64,000 bases of DNA, taken from Pirellula staleyi DSM 6068. GTDB lineage: Bacteria; Planctomycetota; Planctomycetia; Pirellulales; Pirellulaceae. Under the pieces are notes generated by a model, which had not been told where the DNA came from, did not search any database, and saw nothing but the letters and a program-made list of their open reading frames with translations. Each line of letters starts with the position of its first letter. Position 1 is the stretch's first letter. The stretch is from the NCBI RefSeq assembly GCF_000025185.1, contig NC_013720.1, positions 4,464,001 through 4,528,000 of the forward strand, written 5' to 3'. Both the position numbers and the translations under genes were made by a program. Positions 47,513-56,000 of this stretch are shown here, piece by piece.

Positions 47513-49114
47513 ATGATGGTTCGCCTTGTTAGTACAGCAGTTTGCATAGCTCTTTTGCTCTTACCACCCGTCGATTGCTTTGGTCGTGGCGGCGGAGGAG
47601 GAGGTGGTGGTGGCGCTCGTGGGGGTGGAGGTGGCGGCGCACGACCAGGTGGAGGTGGTGGTGGCGGCGGATTCTCTGGAGGTGCTCGTCCAGGAGGTGG
47701 CGGAGGAGGCGGATTTTCGGGTGGCGGTGGTGGAGGCGGATTCTCTGGCGGCGCACGACCAGGGGGTGGTGGCGGCGGATTTTCGGGAGGTGCCGGTGGC
47801 TTCTCGGGCGGTTCGCGCGGACCTTCGCCCAGCGCAGGGGGTTTCGGCGGCGGAGCAGGGGGCTTTGATCGTGGACCGAGCGGCTTTGGTGGCGCACAAA
47901 ATGGTTTCGGCGGGCAAAATGGCTTCGGCGGGCAGGGTGTGAACAATTTCGATCGTGGCGCTGGTGGCCTCGACCGAGGTATGGGTGGCTATGATCGCGG
48001 CGCAGGGGCGTTTGGTCCTGGCAATGCAGGACCAAGCAACATCGGCGGCGATCGCCAGTTCAACCGACCTTCCGATAATCAGCTCAACAACTTCCTCGGA
48101 CTCCCTTCAGATGAAGGACTCGCCGGACGTAGCAATCCGTTCCAAAGTTCGACACCCGATAACAATCGTGGTGGCAATCTCGACTGGGACTACGGCACGG
48201 CCGAAGGGCCTCGTGGCGGAGAAGCTGCTGGCGTGAAAGTGACCGGCCCCGAAGGAAACACAGCGGGCGGCGCAGTCGGTGTGGGACCCAACGGCGGCAA
48301 GGCTGCTGTCGGCGGCGTGAAGGGTGCCGACGGAGGCGCAGCAGCTCGTGGCGTCGGCGTTCGTGCCGATGGCACCGTTACCGCTGGTGGCGCTGTGCGT
48401 GGTCCGGGCGGAAATGCGGCTGCCGGCTTCGCCCGTGTCAGCCCTTCGGGACGCTACACCACCGCAGCTGCTGTTCGCACCAACTACAACCACTGGGGTG
48501 TTTATGGCAGCGGCTGGTATACCAATCATCCCGGCGCTTGGTACGCTGCAGGTTGGGCCGCTGGCTCAGTCTGGAACAGCTGCACCTGGAATACAGCCGC
48601 TGCTTATTGCGGCTACTACGAATCCGAGCCGATCTACTACGACTACGGCACGAACGTCACCTACCAAGACAACAGCGTGTATGTGAATGGCGAGAGTGTC
48701 GGGACGTCGGATCAGTATTACGATCAAGCGTCGTCGATCGCCACTACTGGTGCCGAGGCGGAAGCTCCTGCCGATAGCGACTGGATGCCACTCGGTGTCT
48801 TTGCACTGGTTAAGCCAGGCGCTCAGAGCTCGGATGTAACCGTGCAACTCGCCATCAATAAAGCGGGCGTTATTCGGGGCAACTACACCGACAATGTCAC
48901 TGGCAAGTCGGAAGTGGTGCAAGGCTCGGCCGACAAAGCGACTCAGCGGGTCGCCTTCACCGTGGGGAGCAACACCACCAACGTCGTCGAGACCGGTCTC
49001 TACAATCTCACCAAAGATGAAGCGCCAGTGCTGATTCACTTTGGTAAAGAGCGGACCGAACAGTGGCTCCTCACTCGGCTCCCGAAGCCCGATGATGCAG
49101 CCGCTCAGAACTAG
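47513..49114 (+). CDS. glycine-rich secreted protein
   Basis: 533 residues from the ATG at 47513, with GGAG 8 bases upstream. A signal peptide (LVSTAVCIALLLLPPVDC) is followed by about 200 residues of Gly-rich low-complexity sequence with GGGGGGFSGG repeats, then Asn/Asp/Gly-rich sequence, and a second repeat-like section (VTGPEGNTAGGAVGVGPNGG and similar blocks). Next is an aromatic segment (WYTNHPGAWYAAGWAAGS) with two nearby Cys, and a compact beta-rich C-terminal domain of about 110 residues (WMPLGVFALVKPG, NKAGVIRGNYTDNVTGKSE, VETGLYNLTKDEAPVLIHFG). The N-terminal half is probably disordered or structural. Such proteins are often labelled protocadherin-like in planctomycetes, but the function is unknown. 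Confidence 0.82.
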   Translation: MMVRLVSTAVCIALLLLPPVDCFGRGGGGGGGGGARGGGGGGARPGGGGGGGGFSGGARPGGGGGGGFSGGGGGGGFSGGARPGGGGGGFSGGAGGFSGGSRGPSPSAGGFGGGAGGFDRGPSGFGGAQNGFGGQNGFGGQGVNNFDRGAGGLDRGMGGYDRGAGAFGPGNAGPSNIGGDRQFNRPSDNQLNNFLGLPSDEGLAGRSNPFQSSTPDNNRGGNLDWDYGTAEGPRGGEAAGVKVTGPEGNTAGGAVGVGPNGGKAAVGGVKGADGGAAARGVGVRADGTVTAGGAVRGPGGNAAAGFARVSPSGRYTTAAAVRTNYNHWGVYGSGWYTNHPGAWYAAGWAAGSVWNSCTWNTAAAYCGYYESEPIYYDYGTNVTYQDNSVYVNGESVGTSDQYYDQASSIATTGAEAEAPADSDWMPLGVFALVKPGAQSSDVTVQLAINKAGVIRGNYTDNVTGKSEVVQGSADKATQRVAFTVGSNTTNVVETGLYNLTKDEAPVLIHFGKERTEQWLLTRLPKPDDAAAQN

Positions 49115-49137
49115 CGACGCATCCGGCCATCAACATC

Positions 49138-49180
49138 CCGCCGAGGCTTGCTCGCAGGCCTCGGCGGCGACTCTGTTTTG
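49138..49180 (+). terminator. probable intrinsic terminator after the glycine-rich gene
   Basis: A perfect 10-bp inverted repeat (CCGCCGAGGC at 49138-49147 and GCCTCGGCGG at 49158-49167) with a 10-base loop, starting 23 bases after the stop codon and followed by a weak T-containing stretch (CTCTGTTTTGC). Confidence 0.7.
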
Positions 49181-49344
49181 CTTAGAAAAGCAGCATCTGC
49201 AGGCTGCCGTGCTCTAAAGTAGCAGGGCTGCGTAGCAAGCAATTTGCTGTCAGGTACGGAGTACCTGACCTACGAATGACATGCGAAGTGATCTGGCAAG
49301 TAGGTCCGGTTCCACCGGACAAGAGGCAAGTTCGCGGCGTGTGT

Positions 49345-50571
49345 TTAGGATTCGATGCCGAGATATTCGGCCGAGAATTCACGGAGGATTTCTTCCATGC
49401 TGGTGATCCCTTGGGCGACCTTCACCATCGACGAGCGCTGGAACTCGATCATGCCATCGGCAATCGCCGCTTTCTGAATCTCTTCCACCGAGGCGTTGGT
49501 TTGCAGCAGATGCCGCAGTCGACGATTCATCGACATGATCTCGAAAACCCCCGCGCGACCTGCGTAGCCTTGTCCGCGACAATTTTCGCAGCCGGTGGGG
49601 CCGTAGATCATTTGCCCTTGTCCCGGCAACAACAGATCGCGAATCTCGGCAAATGTTGCGGGCGACTCGGCAATGTCGTAAGCCGAACGACAATGAGTGC
49701 AGAGCTTCCGCACCAGACGCTGCGCAACCACACCGAGCAGACCGCTCGATAGGAAGTAAGGATTGGTCCCGAGCGCACGCATGCTCTGGATCGCGCCAGC
49801 AGCAATCGGCGCGTGCAAGGTCGCCAGCACCAGGTGACCACTGTTAGCGGCGCGCACGGCGGTGTTGGCGGTCGATTCGTCGCGCACTTCGCCAATCATG
49901 ATCACGTCGGGCGATTGCCGCAGGATGTTTCGGAGCAGCTCGGCAAAGTCGACACCCAGCTTGGCATTCACTTGCGATTGACGAATGCCAGGGAGCGCAT
50001 ACTCGATCGGATCTTCGAGCGTATTGATCTTCGCTATGCCGCTGCTGAGGTGCTGCAAACAGGCGTAGAGCGTGGTGGTTTTGCCGGTTCCTGTCGGACC
50101 TGTCACCAGCAATAGACCACTGGGACTCGCCAAGAGCGAGATGAGTTTGTCTTGATCGGGAGTCGACATCCCCAGGTTTTCGATCGTACGGAGCCCCACC
50201 TTGCGATCGAGAATACGGGCCGTAACATCTTCGCCGTAGAGGGTCGGGATGACGTTCACGCGCAGGTCGATCTTTCCTGCTTCGCGCTCGACGATCCAGC
50301 GCCCTTCGAGTGGTCGACGACGCTCGGCGATATCGAGACCCGCCATCGCTTTGATATAGCCGATCAGCTGTCGTCCTTGTTCTTTCGAAGTGACAGCGAT
50401 CTTCTCGACACTTCCCATCCGTTTCACAGCGACGGTGAGGACCGATTCTTCACTGAAGAGAAACAGGTCGCTCGCCTGCGAACTGGCCGCTTCGTCGACC
50501 AAGTATTGAATCGCATCGGGAGGTGTCATGCTGGCGAGTGGCACCGGCTGAAACTCAAGGGTATCGCTCAC
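49345..50571 (-). CDS. GspE/PulE/PilB-type secretion or pilus ATPase
   Basis: About 408 residues from the GTG at 50571, which has AGGAGG 6 bases upstream and overlaps the preceding stop as GTGA. Walker A GPTGTGKTTT lies near residue 155, the Asp box is LEDPIEYALPGIRQ, Walker B is PDVIMIGEVRD, and the His box is HLVLATLHAPIAAGAI. A zinc-binding tetracysteine is formed by CTHCRSAYD and CENCRGQGYAGR, as in GspE and PilB. The usual N-terminal domain of about 150 residues that contacts GspL or PilM is missing, so this is a short form with only the core ATPase. It may drive a type II secretion or type IV pilus-like machine. No other machine genes are in the window. Confidence 0.93.
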   Translation of the reverse strand: MSDTLEFQPVPLASMTPPDAIQYLVDEAASSQASDLFLFSEESVLTVAVKRMGSVEKIAVTSKEQGRQLIGYIKAMAGLDIAERRRPLEGRWIVEREAGKIDLRVNVIPTLYGEDVTARILDRKVGLRTIENLGMSTPDQDKLISLLASPSGLLLVTGPTGTGKTTTLYACLQHLSSGIAKINTLEDPIEYALPGIRQSQVNAKLGVDFAELLRNILRQSPDVIMIGEVRDESTANTAVRAANSGHLVLATLHAPIAAGAIQSMRALGTNPYFLSSGLLGVVAQRLVRKLCTHCRSAYDIAESPATFAEIRDLLLPGQGQMIYGPTGCENCRGQGYAGRAGVFEIMSMNRRLRHLLQTNASVEEIQKAAIADGMIEFQRSSMVKVAQGITSMEEILREFSAEYLGIES

Positions 50572-50924
50572 TTGGAACCTCCTGTCACCAGCGAATCGGC
50601 ATCTTGTAGCGAATGGCAAAGGTGTAAGACTTGATCGATGCGCATGAGCTTGAAGGTGTTGGCCACCAGCGGCGTGTAGGAGTGGAGCACCATCTGGCCC
50701 CCATGCTCTTTGAAGCGCTTGTTGACCATGATCATCCAGCCGATGCCGCTGGAATCGACCATGGAAGTTCCCGAAAGATCCAGCAGCACTTTCTTCTTGT
50801 AGGCTTCGACGCCGAGCAGGTCTTTAATCGGGTCGGCCACGGGACTCAGCGAGCGCTGGGAGATTTGTCCCTCGATGTGCAGGTAGGCCACATCGCCATG
50901 CTCCTTGTCTACTCGAAACTTCAT
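50568..50924 (-). CDS. STAS domain protein (anti-sigma factor antagonist-like)
   Basis: 118 residues, ATG with GAGGA upstream. It is a single STAS domain: VAYLHIEGQISQRS, a helix, then VLLDLSGTSMVDSSGIGWMIMV, which carries the DSSGIG loop whose first Ser is the phosphorylation site in SpoIIAA-type proteins. VLHSYTPLVANTFKLMRID continues the domain. STAS proteins switch partner proteins such as anti-sigma factors when phosphorylated. No anti-sigma kinase is adjacent. Instead the gene overlaps a GspE/PilB-type ATPase by 4 bases, so its partner may be in pilus or secretion control rather than transcription. Confidence 0.92.
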   Translation of the reverse strand: MKFRVDKEHGDVAYLHIEGQISQRSLSPVADPIKDLLGVEAYKKKVLLDLSGTSMVDSSGIGWMIMVNKRFKEHGGQMVLHSYTPLVANTFKLMRIDQVLHLCHSLQDADSLVTGGSK

Positions 50925-51191
50925 CGGTTCCTCGGGAAGGGTGGTGATGGGCTCAGGTGCGGGGCCTGCGACGCGTTACTGTAACGCTTAGGATCAGCCT
51001 CTTCAACAAAAGCGTTGTGAGAAGATTGGGTGTAGAGCTGAGGTAGTTCAGTGAGCGTCGCGAGGGTGTGCGAGAGCGTCACAGCGCGCCGCAGCGGCAA
51101 CGAGACGCCCCCACGAAATAGGGGCGCGCGTGAACTTGCGCGAGCGCGCGCTTGTTGCGCTTCGCTTTGTGGATTTGCACGTGCCGGGCAA

Positions 51192-52322
51192 CTAAGTTTC
51201 GGTTGCAAGTGCGACTTGGTCGGCCGCTAGTTCGCGCGGGTGCGGCTGCACAGCACGGCGCGGCAGCGAGGTCAGCACGACGCAAATCGTTTCGCTCGCG
51301 GGATCGGCCCAGCAGAGAGTTCCGGTCGAGCCGGTATGTCCGAACGTATTCTCGCTGCACCCTTTGCTTCCGGAGAGGGGACCGACGTCGAAACCGAGTC
51401 CGCGCGGGGTGAGCCCCCTGGGGTTTTGATTGGTCGTCATACGCAAGGCAGTGGCCGGCTTAACCACCTTCCCTTGCTGGTAAAGAAATTCGGCGAGGAA
51501 GCGACCGATGTCAGGTGCTGAAGCATGTAGCCCACCCCAGGGCGCGCCTAACTTGCGCCAGTACGCGCTGTTCCAGTCCCACTCCTTCGAGGTCGGATCG
51601 CCACCACCCGATTCCGGTGCTGCGCCATCCATTTGACAGCGCACCAGTGAGCCGATTTCGAACGCGCCGAGTCCTTGCACCGAGTGCTTCATTTCGAGTG
51701 GCTGCAGCACCGTTTCGGCGACCAGTGTGAGGATATCGGCGCCACTCACAATCTCGGCGATGCGTGTGGCTAGAAGTATCCCCATGCTCGAATAGCCATA
51801 CTGTGAACCGGCAGCAAAACCGAGCGGCTCACGCATCGCATGTTCGGCAAATTCCCCTAGCGGCGCGTGGTTTTTTCGCAGCTCTGCATTGTCAGCAACT
51901 TGGTCGGGAAGCCCTGAAGTGTGGGTGAGCAAGTGACCAATCGTGACCTCGTCGCGGCCATCACCGGTGAACTTGGGCAGGTACTTTTTCACGCGATCGG
52001 TGAGGGCAAATTTTCCTTCATCGAACTGCTTCATCACCGCCGCAATATTGATCGGCTTGGTGATCGATCCGAGTAGAAACATGGCATCGGCCGAGGCTGC
52101 TTTTCCAAACGACTGCGACACCACAGCGTCGCGCTGCTGAACATAGAGCACCGCGGACTCGACCTGCTTCGATGCTGTCGCCTGGTCGAGCACATCGATC
52201 GCACGCTGCAATTTTTTGCGGCCTAGTTCGCTCGCGAGCGACAAATTCGCTGGGAAAAACGTGACCAGAGGTGTCATCGCCATCGCGCCCACGAAACTTT
52301 TTACAAACGTGCGGCGTTGCAT
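51192..52322 (-). CDS. serine hydrolase, beta-lactamase/transpeptidase-like family (class C type)
   Basis: 376 residues from the ATG at 52322, beginning with a Tat-like leader (QRRTFVKSFVGAMAMTPL). The active-site Ser-x-x-Lys is SITK at 86-89 (LGSITKP), the Tyr-Ser-Ser motif is at 177-179 (YGYSSMG), and HTGSTGT near the C-terminus takes the place of the KTG box. The body (VTIGHLLTHTSGLPDQ) is typical of the beta-lactamase-related serine hydrolases, which include esterases, D-aminopeptidases and penicillin-binding proteins. It is exported. The specific substrate cannot be read from the sequence, and antibiotic hydrolysis should not be assumed. Confidence 0.9.
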   Translation of the reverse strand: MQRRTFVKSFVGAMAMTPLVTFFPANLSLASELGRKKLQRAIDVLDQATASKQVESAVLYVQQRDAVVSQSFGKAASADAMFLLGSITKPINIAAVMKQFDEGKFALTDRVKKYLPKFTGDGRDEVTIGHLLTHTSGLPDQVADNAELRKNHAPLGEFAEHAMREPLGFAAGSQYGYSSMGILLATRIAEIVSGADILTLVAETVLQPLEMKHSVQGLGAFEIGSLVRCQMDGAAPESGGGDPTSKEWDWNSAYWRKLGAPWGGLHASAPDIGRFLAEFLYQQGKVVKPATALRMTTNQNPRGLTPRGLGFDVGPLSGSKGCSENTFGHTGSTGTLCWADPASETICVVLTSLPRRAVQPHPRELAADQVALATET

Positions 52323-52541
52323 GGCGATCACCTAAGCTAATGCGTGATGAAACCAGAAGATCCGTAAAGTTATCACAGTCGCACGCGCGATGCGAATCAC
52401 ACACCTCACACCTCTAGTCGAGACCGAAGAACTTGCGGCTGCTGGCTACGAGGCGTAACCTTGACGAAGTGAGTTGCCAGTCTGTTTGCTAAACCTGCCA
52501 CTTCGAGCCACGAATCCTTCCACTGCTAGGAACACCTCTCC

Positions 52542-53840
52542 ATGTCCTCGAGGAAACTTTCGAGCCGCCGCCATTTTCTCGCAGCTACTGCCGCGATTGC
52601 AGCTGCCCCCTATTTTTTTACAGCAGCGCACATTAAAGCCGACGACAAGCCCGCAGCGAGCGATCGCTTAACGGTCGGCTTCATTGGCATGGGGATGCAG
52701 AGCCGCGGTCACTTGCAATGGGCGCTCAATCATCCGCAAACAGAAGTCGTCGCGATTTGCGATGTTCACGATCTGCGGATGCAAGATGCCGTCGATAAGG
52801 CTACGAAACATAACGCCGAGAAAAACAAATCGGGGAGCGCCACACCGGTCGCTGCGTATCGCGATTTTCGCAAGCTCCTGGAGCGCGACGATATCGATGC
52901 CGTGGTGATTTCTACGCCCGATCACTGGCACGCGATTCCGGCGATTCTCGCCGCGCGATCGAAGAAGCATATCTACTGCGAAAAGCCTCTTTCGCTCACG
53001 ATTGCCGAGTCGCGCGCCATGGTGACAGCAGCCCGTGAGAACAAAGTAGTTTTTCAAACAGGAAGCCAGCAGCGCACCGAGTTTGGTGGCCATTTTCGCA
53101 AAGCGGTGGAGTACATTCGGAGCGGTCGCATCGGCAAAGTGAAAACGGTTCGCATCGGCGTCGGTGCGGCAGCCAAGCCGTGCGATCTTCCCGAAGAACC
53201 AACGCCAGCGGGTGTTGACTGGGACATGTGGAATGGCCCCTCTCCCGCGCGAGGCTTTAATCAGATTCTCTGTCCACTCGACATTCACAGGCACTTCCCA
53301 GCATTTCGAAACTACAAGGAATATGCTGGTGGAATGCTTGCCGACATGGGAGCGCACCATTTCGATATCGCGCAGTGGGCGCTCAACAAAGACGATACAG
53401 GCCCCGTCGAAATTCATCCGCCCGAGCAAGGGGATACGGGACTTCGGTTTGTGTACGCCGATGGTGTGGAGATGTTCCACGGTGGTCCCAGCGGCTGCAC
53501 CTTCGAGGGGACAGAAGGAACGATCTACGTAGATCGAAAGGGGATCGAATCGACCCCCGCATCGATTCTCGAAACTCCGCTGGAAGCGAGCGATTTTCAC
53601 TTGCCGGACATTGGCAGCAGCCATCGTCAAAACTGGCTCGACTGCATTCGTACCGGCGAGAAACCGGTAGCTGACGTCGAGATCGGTGCGCGAACAGCGC
53701 AGGTGTGTCAGCTCGCGAACATCGGCTATTGGCTCCGCCGCCCGCTCAAGTGGAATCCGAAGCTCGAAGAGTTCGTCGACGATGCGGAAGCTAACCAGCT
53801 GCGGAGCCGCGAGAATCGTGCTCCGTGGAATAACATCTAG
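52542..53840 (+). CDS. Gfo/Idh/MocA family oxidoreductase (Tat-exported)
   Basis: 432 residues. A twin-arginine leader (SSRRHFLAATAAIAAAPYFF) is followed by the Rossmann domain (LTVGFIGMGMQSRG, VVAICDV, VVISTPDHWHA) and the family signature HIYCEKPLSLTIAESRAM, with the catalytic-type EKP lysine. The C-terminal alpha/beta domain includes DIHRHFP, GGMLADMGAHHFDIAQWAL and WLDCIRTGEKPVADVEIG. Such enzymes oxidise or reduce sugars or inositols using NAD(P). Tat-exported members are very numerous in planctomycetes and carry their cofactor across. A small zinc-ribbon gene lies 20 bases downstream and may share the transcript. Confidence 0.92.
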   Translation: MSSRKLSSRRHFLAATAAIAAAPYFFTAAHIKADDKPAASDRLTVGFIGMGMQSRGHLQWALNHPQTEVVAICDVHDLRMQDAVDKATKHNAEKNKSGSATPVAAYRDFRKLLERDDIDAVVISTPDHWHAIPAILAARSKKHIYCEKPLSLTIAESRAMVTAARENKVVFQTGSQQRTEFGGHFRKAVEYIRSGRIGKVKTVRIGVGAAAKPCDLPEEPTPAGVDWDMWNGPSPARGFNQILCPLDIHRHFPAFRNYKEYAGGMLADMGAHHFDIAQWALNKDDTGPVEIHPPEQGDTGLRFVYADGVEMFHGGPSGCTFEGTEGTIYVDRKGIESTPASILETPLEASDFHLPDIGSSHRQNWLDCIRTGEKPVADVEIGARTAQVCQLANIGYWLRRPLKWNPKLEEFVDDAEANQLRSRENRAPWNNI

Positions 53841-53860
53841 CTAGAGATGGTGACGAGATC

Positions 53861-54028
53861 ATGAACGAATCCCAACAACCTCCGGTCGACAGCGATGCGG
53901 AAGAAACTCCTCGCTGTCGACCCTCGTGCCCCGTGTGTGGTGGCACGCTGATGGAAATTCGTGCGAAGCTGCAATGCTCGCGATGTCACACCATTTGTGA
54001 AACGTGCTGCGAAGGTGGGCGTGGCTAA
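53861..54028 (+). CDS. small zinc-ribbon protein (55 residues)
   Basis: A short gene found by reading the gap after the oxidoreductase: ATG at 53861, stop TAA at 54026-54028. The product has an acidic, Pro/Gln-rich start, then CPVCGGTLMEIRAKLQCSRC followed by CETCCEG. The two Cys-x-x-Cys knuckles separated by a short beta hairpin make a rubredoxin-like zinc ribbon, and the extra Cys pair suggests a second site. Similar tiny CPxCGG proteins are frequent in planctomycete genomes. It may bind nucleic acid or another protein. No function is known. The spacing of 20 bases suggests co-transcription with the upstream gene. Confidence 0.8.
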   Translation: MNESQQPPVDSDAEETPRCRPSCPVCGGTLMEIRAKLQCSRCHTICETCCEGGRG

Positions 54029-54081
54029 GCTGCACGCCACTAATGGCACGTTTCACTAGCGCTGAGCATTTACGCTGGTCA

Positions 54082-55161
54082 CTATTTCTCGCTCGGTTTG
54101 TAGTCTTGCCACATCCAAACGAGGGTGTCGGCCAGCGTTTGCTGAAACACCTTGCCATCGCAGTGACGCGACTCGCGGCTGAAGACATAGCGATAGTCGT
54201 ACCCCTTGGCTTTGAGAGCCGCAGCGGTTCGTTCATTCGCCATCACCCAGTTGTGATAGGTCTCTTCGGGGTCCTTGGCGCGATTGTCGTGCTCGGAAAC
54301 ATGCGTGAAGATTCGCAGCGGCTTTTTCTCGCTCGTTTCGATCAACTTTTTTCCGGAGTGATATTCCCAAGCGCCGAGTGGATACTCAGCCTCTTCGGGA
54401 GCATCGTCATCCTGCTGATCCACAAACGTTCCGGAGTAAGTAATCAGTCGACGAAACAAATCGTGTCGAAACCAACCCATGGTTAGTGCTGCGGCTCCAC
54501 CTGAACTACATCCCATGACACCTTTGCCCCAAGGATCTTCGGTGAAAGCAATTTTCGGATAAGCGGCTCGAATCTCCTTGTTGGCTAGAACCGCAGGGAG
54601 CACTTCGTCGTTAATGAAACGAGCAAAGCGGTCCGACATCGTGTCGTACTCCAGTCCCCGCTCACTACCTTTACCATCGTTACCACCATTTTCCACGCTG
54701 ATCACAATCAGTGCTGGAAGCTTGCGACTAGGGTCTTTGGAGATCGTGAGATTGTCGAGCGCATTGCGCACCAGATTCAGATTGCTTGGGCCATCCATCG
54801 TCACCAAAATCGGAGCCTTGGCTCCATCCTGATAGGCGGCTGGCACATAGACGAAAATCTTTCGCTCGACGCGCACATCCTTTTTCGGATCGAGCGTCTT
54901 ATCGGTTCCTGGAAAGATTTTGCTATCGGCCAGACGCATTGTGAATTGGAACGACTTCCCCTTCGGATTCCCTTGGTCCGTCAGATCAGCAGCGACATGA
55001 TAGTCGGGGCCGATCACCACATTTCCATTTTCAATTTTGCTTGTTGCAGGAGCGACTTCATCAGCCGCGCTGGCAAATGCACATGTCATCACCAAGCATC
55101 CGAGCGACAGAAGTAGACGAGCTGCCGCGCGGGCGATTCGAGTTTTATGCTGCATGACCAT
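54082..55161 (-). CDS. secreted alpha/beta-hydrolase esterase (Fes/esterase D-like)
   Basis: About 359 residues with a signal peptide (LLLSLGCLVMTCAFASA). The start is uncertain between in-frame codons at 55161 and 55155. The esterase fold is shown by KIFVYVPAAYQDGAKAPILVTMDG, LPALIVISVENGG, the nucleophile elbow GCSSGGAAAL, and near the end FTHVSEHDNRA and SRESRHCDGKVF, which should supply the acidic residue and the His of the triad. The family includes enterochelin esterases and feruloyl or acetyl esterases, which deacylate plant polysaccharides and siderophores. It is extracytoplasmic. The neighbours do not settle the substrate. Confidence 0.87.
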   Translation of the reverse strand: MVMQHKTRIARAAARLLLSLGCLVMTCAFASAADEVAPATSKIENGNVVIGPDYHVAADLTDQGNPKGKSFQFTMRLADSKIFPGTDKTLDPKKDVRVERKIFVYVPAAYQDGAKAPILVTMDGPSNLNLVRNALDNLTISKDPSRKLPALIVISVENGGNDGKGSERGLEYDTMSDRFARFINDEVLPAVLANKEIRAAYPKIAFTEDPWGKGVMGCSSGGAAALTMGWFRHDLFRRLITYSGTFVDQQDDDAPEEAEYPLGAWEYHSGKKLIETSEKKPLRIFTHVSEHDNRAKDPEETYHNWVMANERTAAALKAKGYDYRYVFSRESRHCDGKVFQQTLADTLVWMWQDYKPSEK

Positions 55162-55322
55162 CACTACTCAGTGGGGAGAGGTACGAAGATCGACACGGTT
55201 GTGGAATGTTCCACCGAGCCGACATTGTACGCGCCCGAGCGCGAGATGGTATCGCACGACGGGCAAGCTGCTGGGCAAGAGATCCGCTCGGCTGTTTTCC
55301 TCGGATAATCCCCAAGGATTCG

Positions 55323-56000
55323 CTACGGAATGAGCCAAAGAGCGATCGCCACGAGGAGCACCGTTCCGACGACCGTCGTCACGATTCCCGAAAAGCGTTT
55401 GCGTTTGAGGTAGAAGATCAGGATCAGACCTGTGATCGATAAGAAGACAGTGAGGATCGAAACCACATCAATCACCACCGACCACGACGCCCCTGTGTCG
55501 CGACCTTTGTGCAAGTCATTCATGATCGCGACGATTCCCATTTGCGTCACGGTGGCTCGATATTTTCTCGAGTCGCGTTGCGCTACGACATCGGCCGAGT
55601 AGCCGGGACCTTTGAAGAGAACCAGACATTCATACTCATCGACACGAAACTCACTCACCGCACCACGGAGGGAATGGGTGGCACGTAGGTGCTCAGCAAT
55701 TGCGAGCTTATCGACACCCGCTTCAGCATCCGCAGGTTCATCGCCACGAGCGGCTGCGACAGGTGGAAGCCAATCCTGCGGGAGCTCACCTTCGTGCTCG
55801 GTGACTGTCTGTGCCTCGACGCCGAACCATGTGGGATGGTTCAGCGTGATCCCTGTAATCCCAAAGAAAACAAGTGACGTGAAGGCGAGCAGCGAGACAT
55901 AGATATGCAGCCACCGCACAACGGCCGCAAAGCGACTGGAAAGGGGCTGACCTCTCTTCACTTGCAATTGCGGCGGCGGAACTTTCGGAGGGTGGTTCAC
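55323..56000 (-). CDS. PepSY-associated transmembrane protein
   Basis: 225 residues with an N-terminal membrane helix (LLAFTSLVFFGITGITL), a periplasmic part of about 100 residues, a second helix (VVIDVVSILTVFLSITGLILIFY) and a third (IVTTVVGTVLLVAIALWLIP). The WLHIYVSLLAF and NDLHKGRDTGAS segments are typical of PepSY-type membrane proteins that take part in extracytosolic electron transfer and ferric reductase systems. The TGAS tetrapeptide at the periplasmic side of the second helix resembles an FMN-attachment site used by ApbE. The ATG overlaps the stop of the upstream ApbE-DUF2271 gene by 4 bases, so the two are coupled. Confidence 0.85.
   Translation of the reverse strand: MNHPPKVPPPQLQVKRGQPLSSRFAAVVRWLHIYVSLLAFTSLVFFGITGITLNHPTWFGVEAQTVTEHEGELPQDWLPPVAAARGDEPADAEAGVDKLAIAEHLRATHSLRGAVSEFRVDEYECLVLFKGPGYSADVVAQRDSRKYRATVTQMGIVAIMNDLHKGRDTGASWSVVIDVVSILTVFLSITGLILIFYLKRKRFSGIVTTVVGTVLLVAIALWLIP

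Noticed and set aside
47494-47946. Pro-rich minus-strand frame within the glycine-rich gene
   Set aside because: Mirror of Gly codons (GGN read as CCN); no independent evidence.
50925-51191. GC-rich palindromic stretch with repeated GCGCG between the STAS and hydrolase genes
   Set aside because: Simple GC-rich sequence with no clear stem-loop plus T-run and no coding evidence.
52668-53630. 320-codon minus-strand frame opposite the Gfo/Idh/MocA gene
   Set aside because: Antisense shadow without motifs; the plus strand carries a complete enzyme signature.
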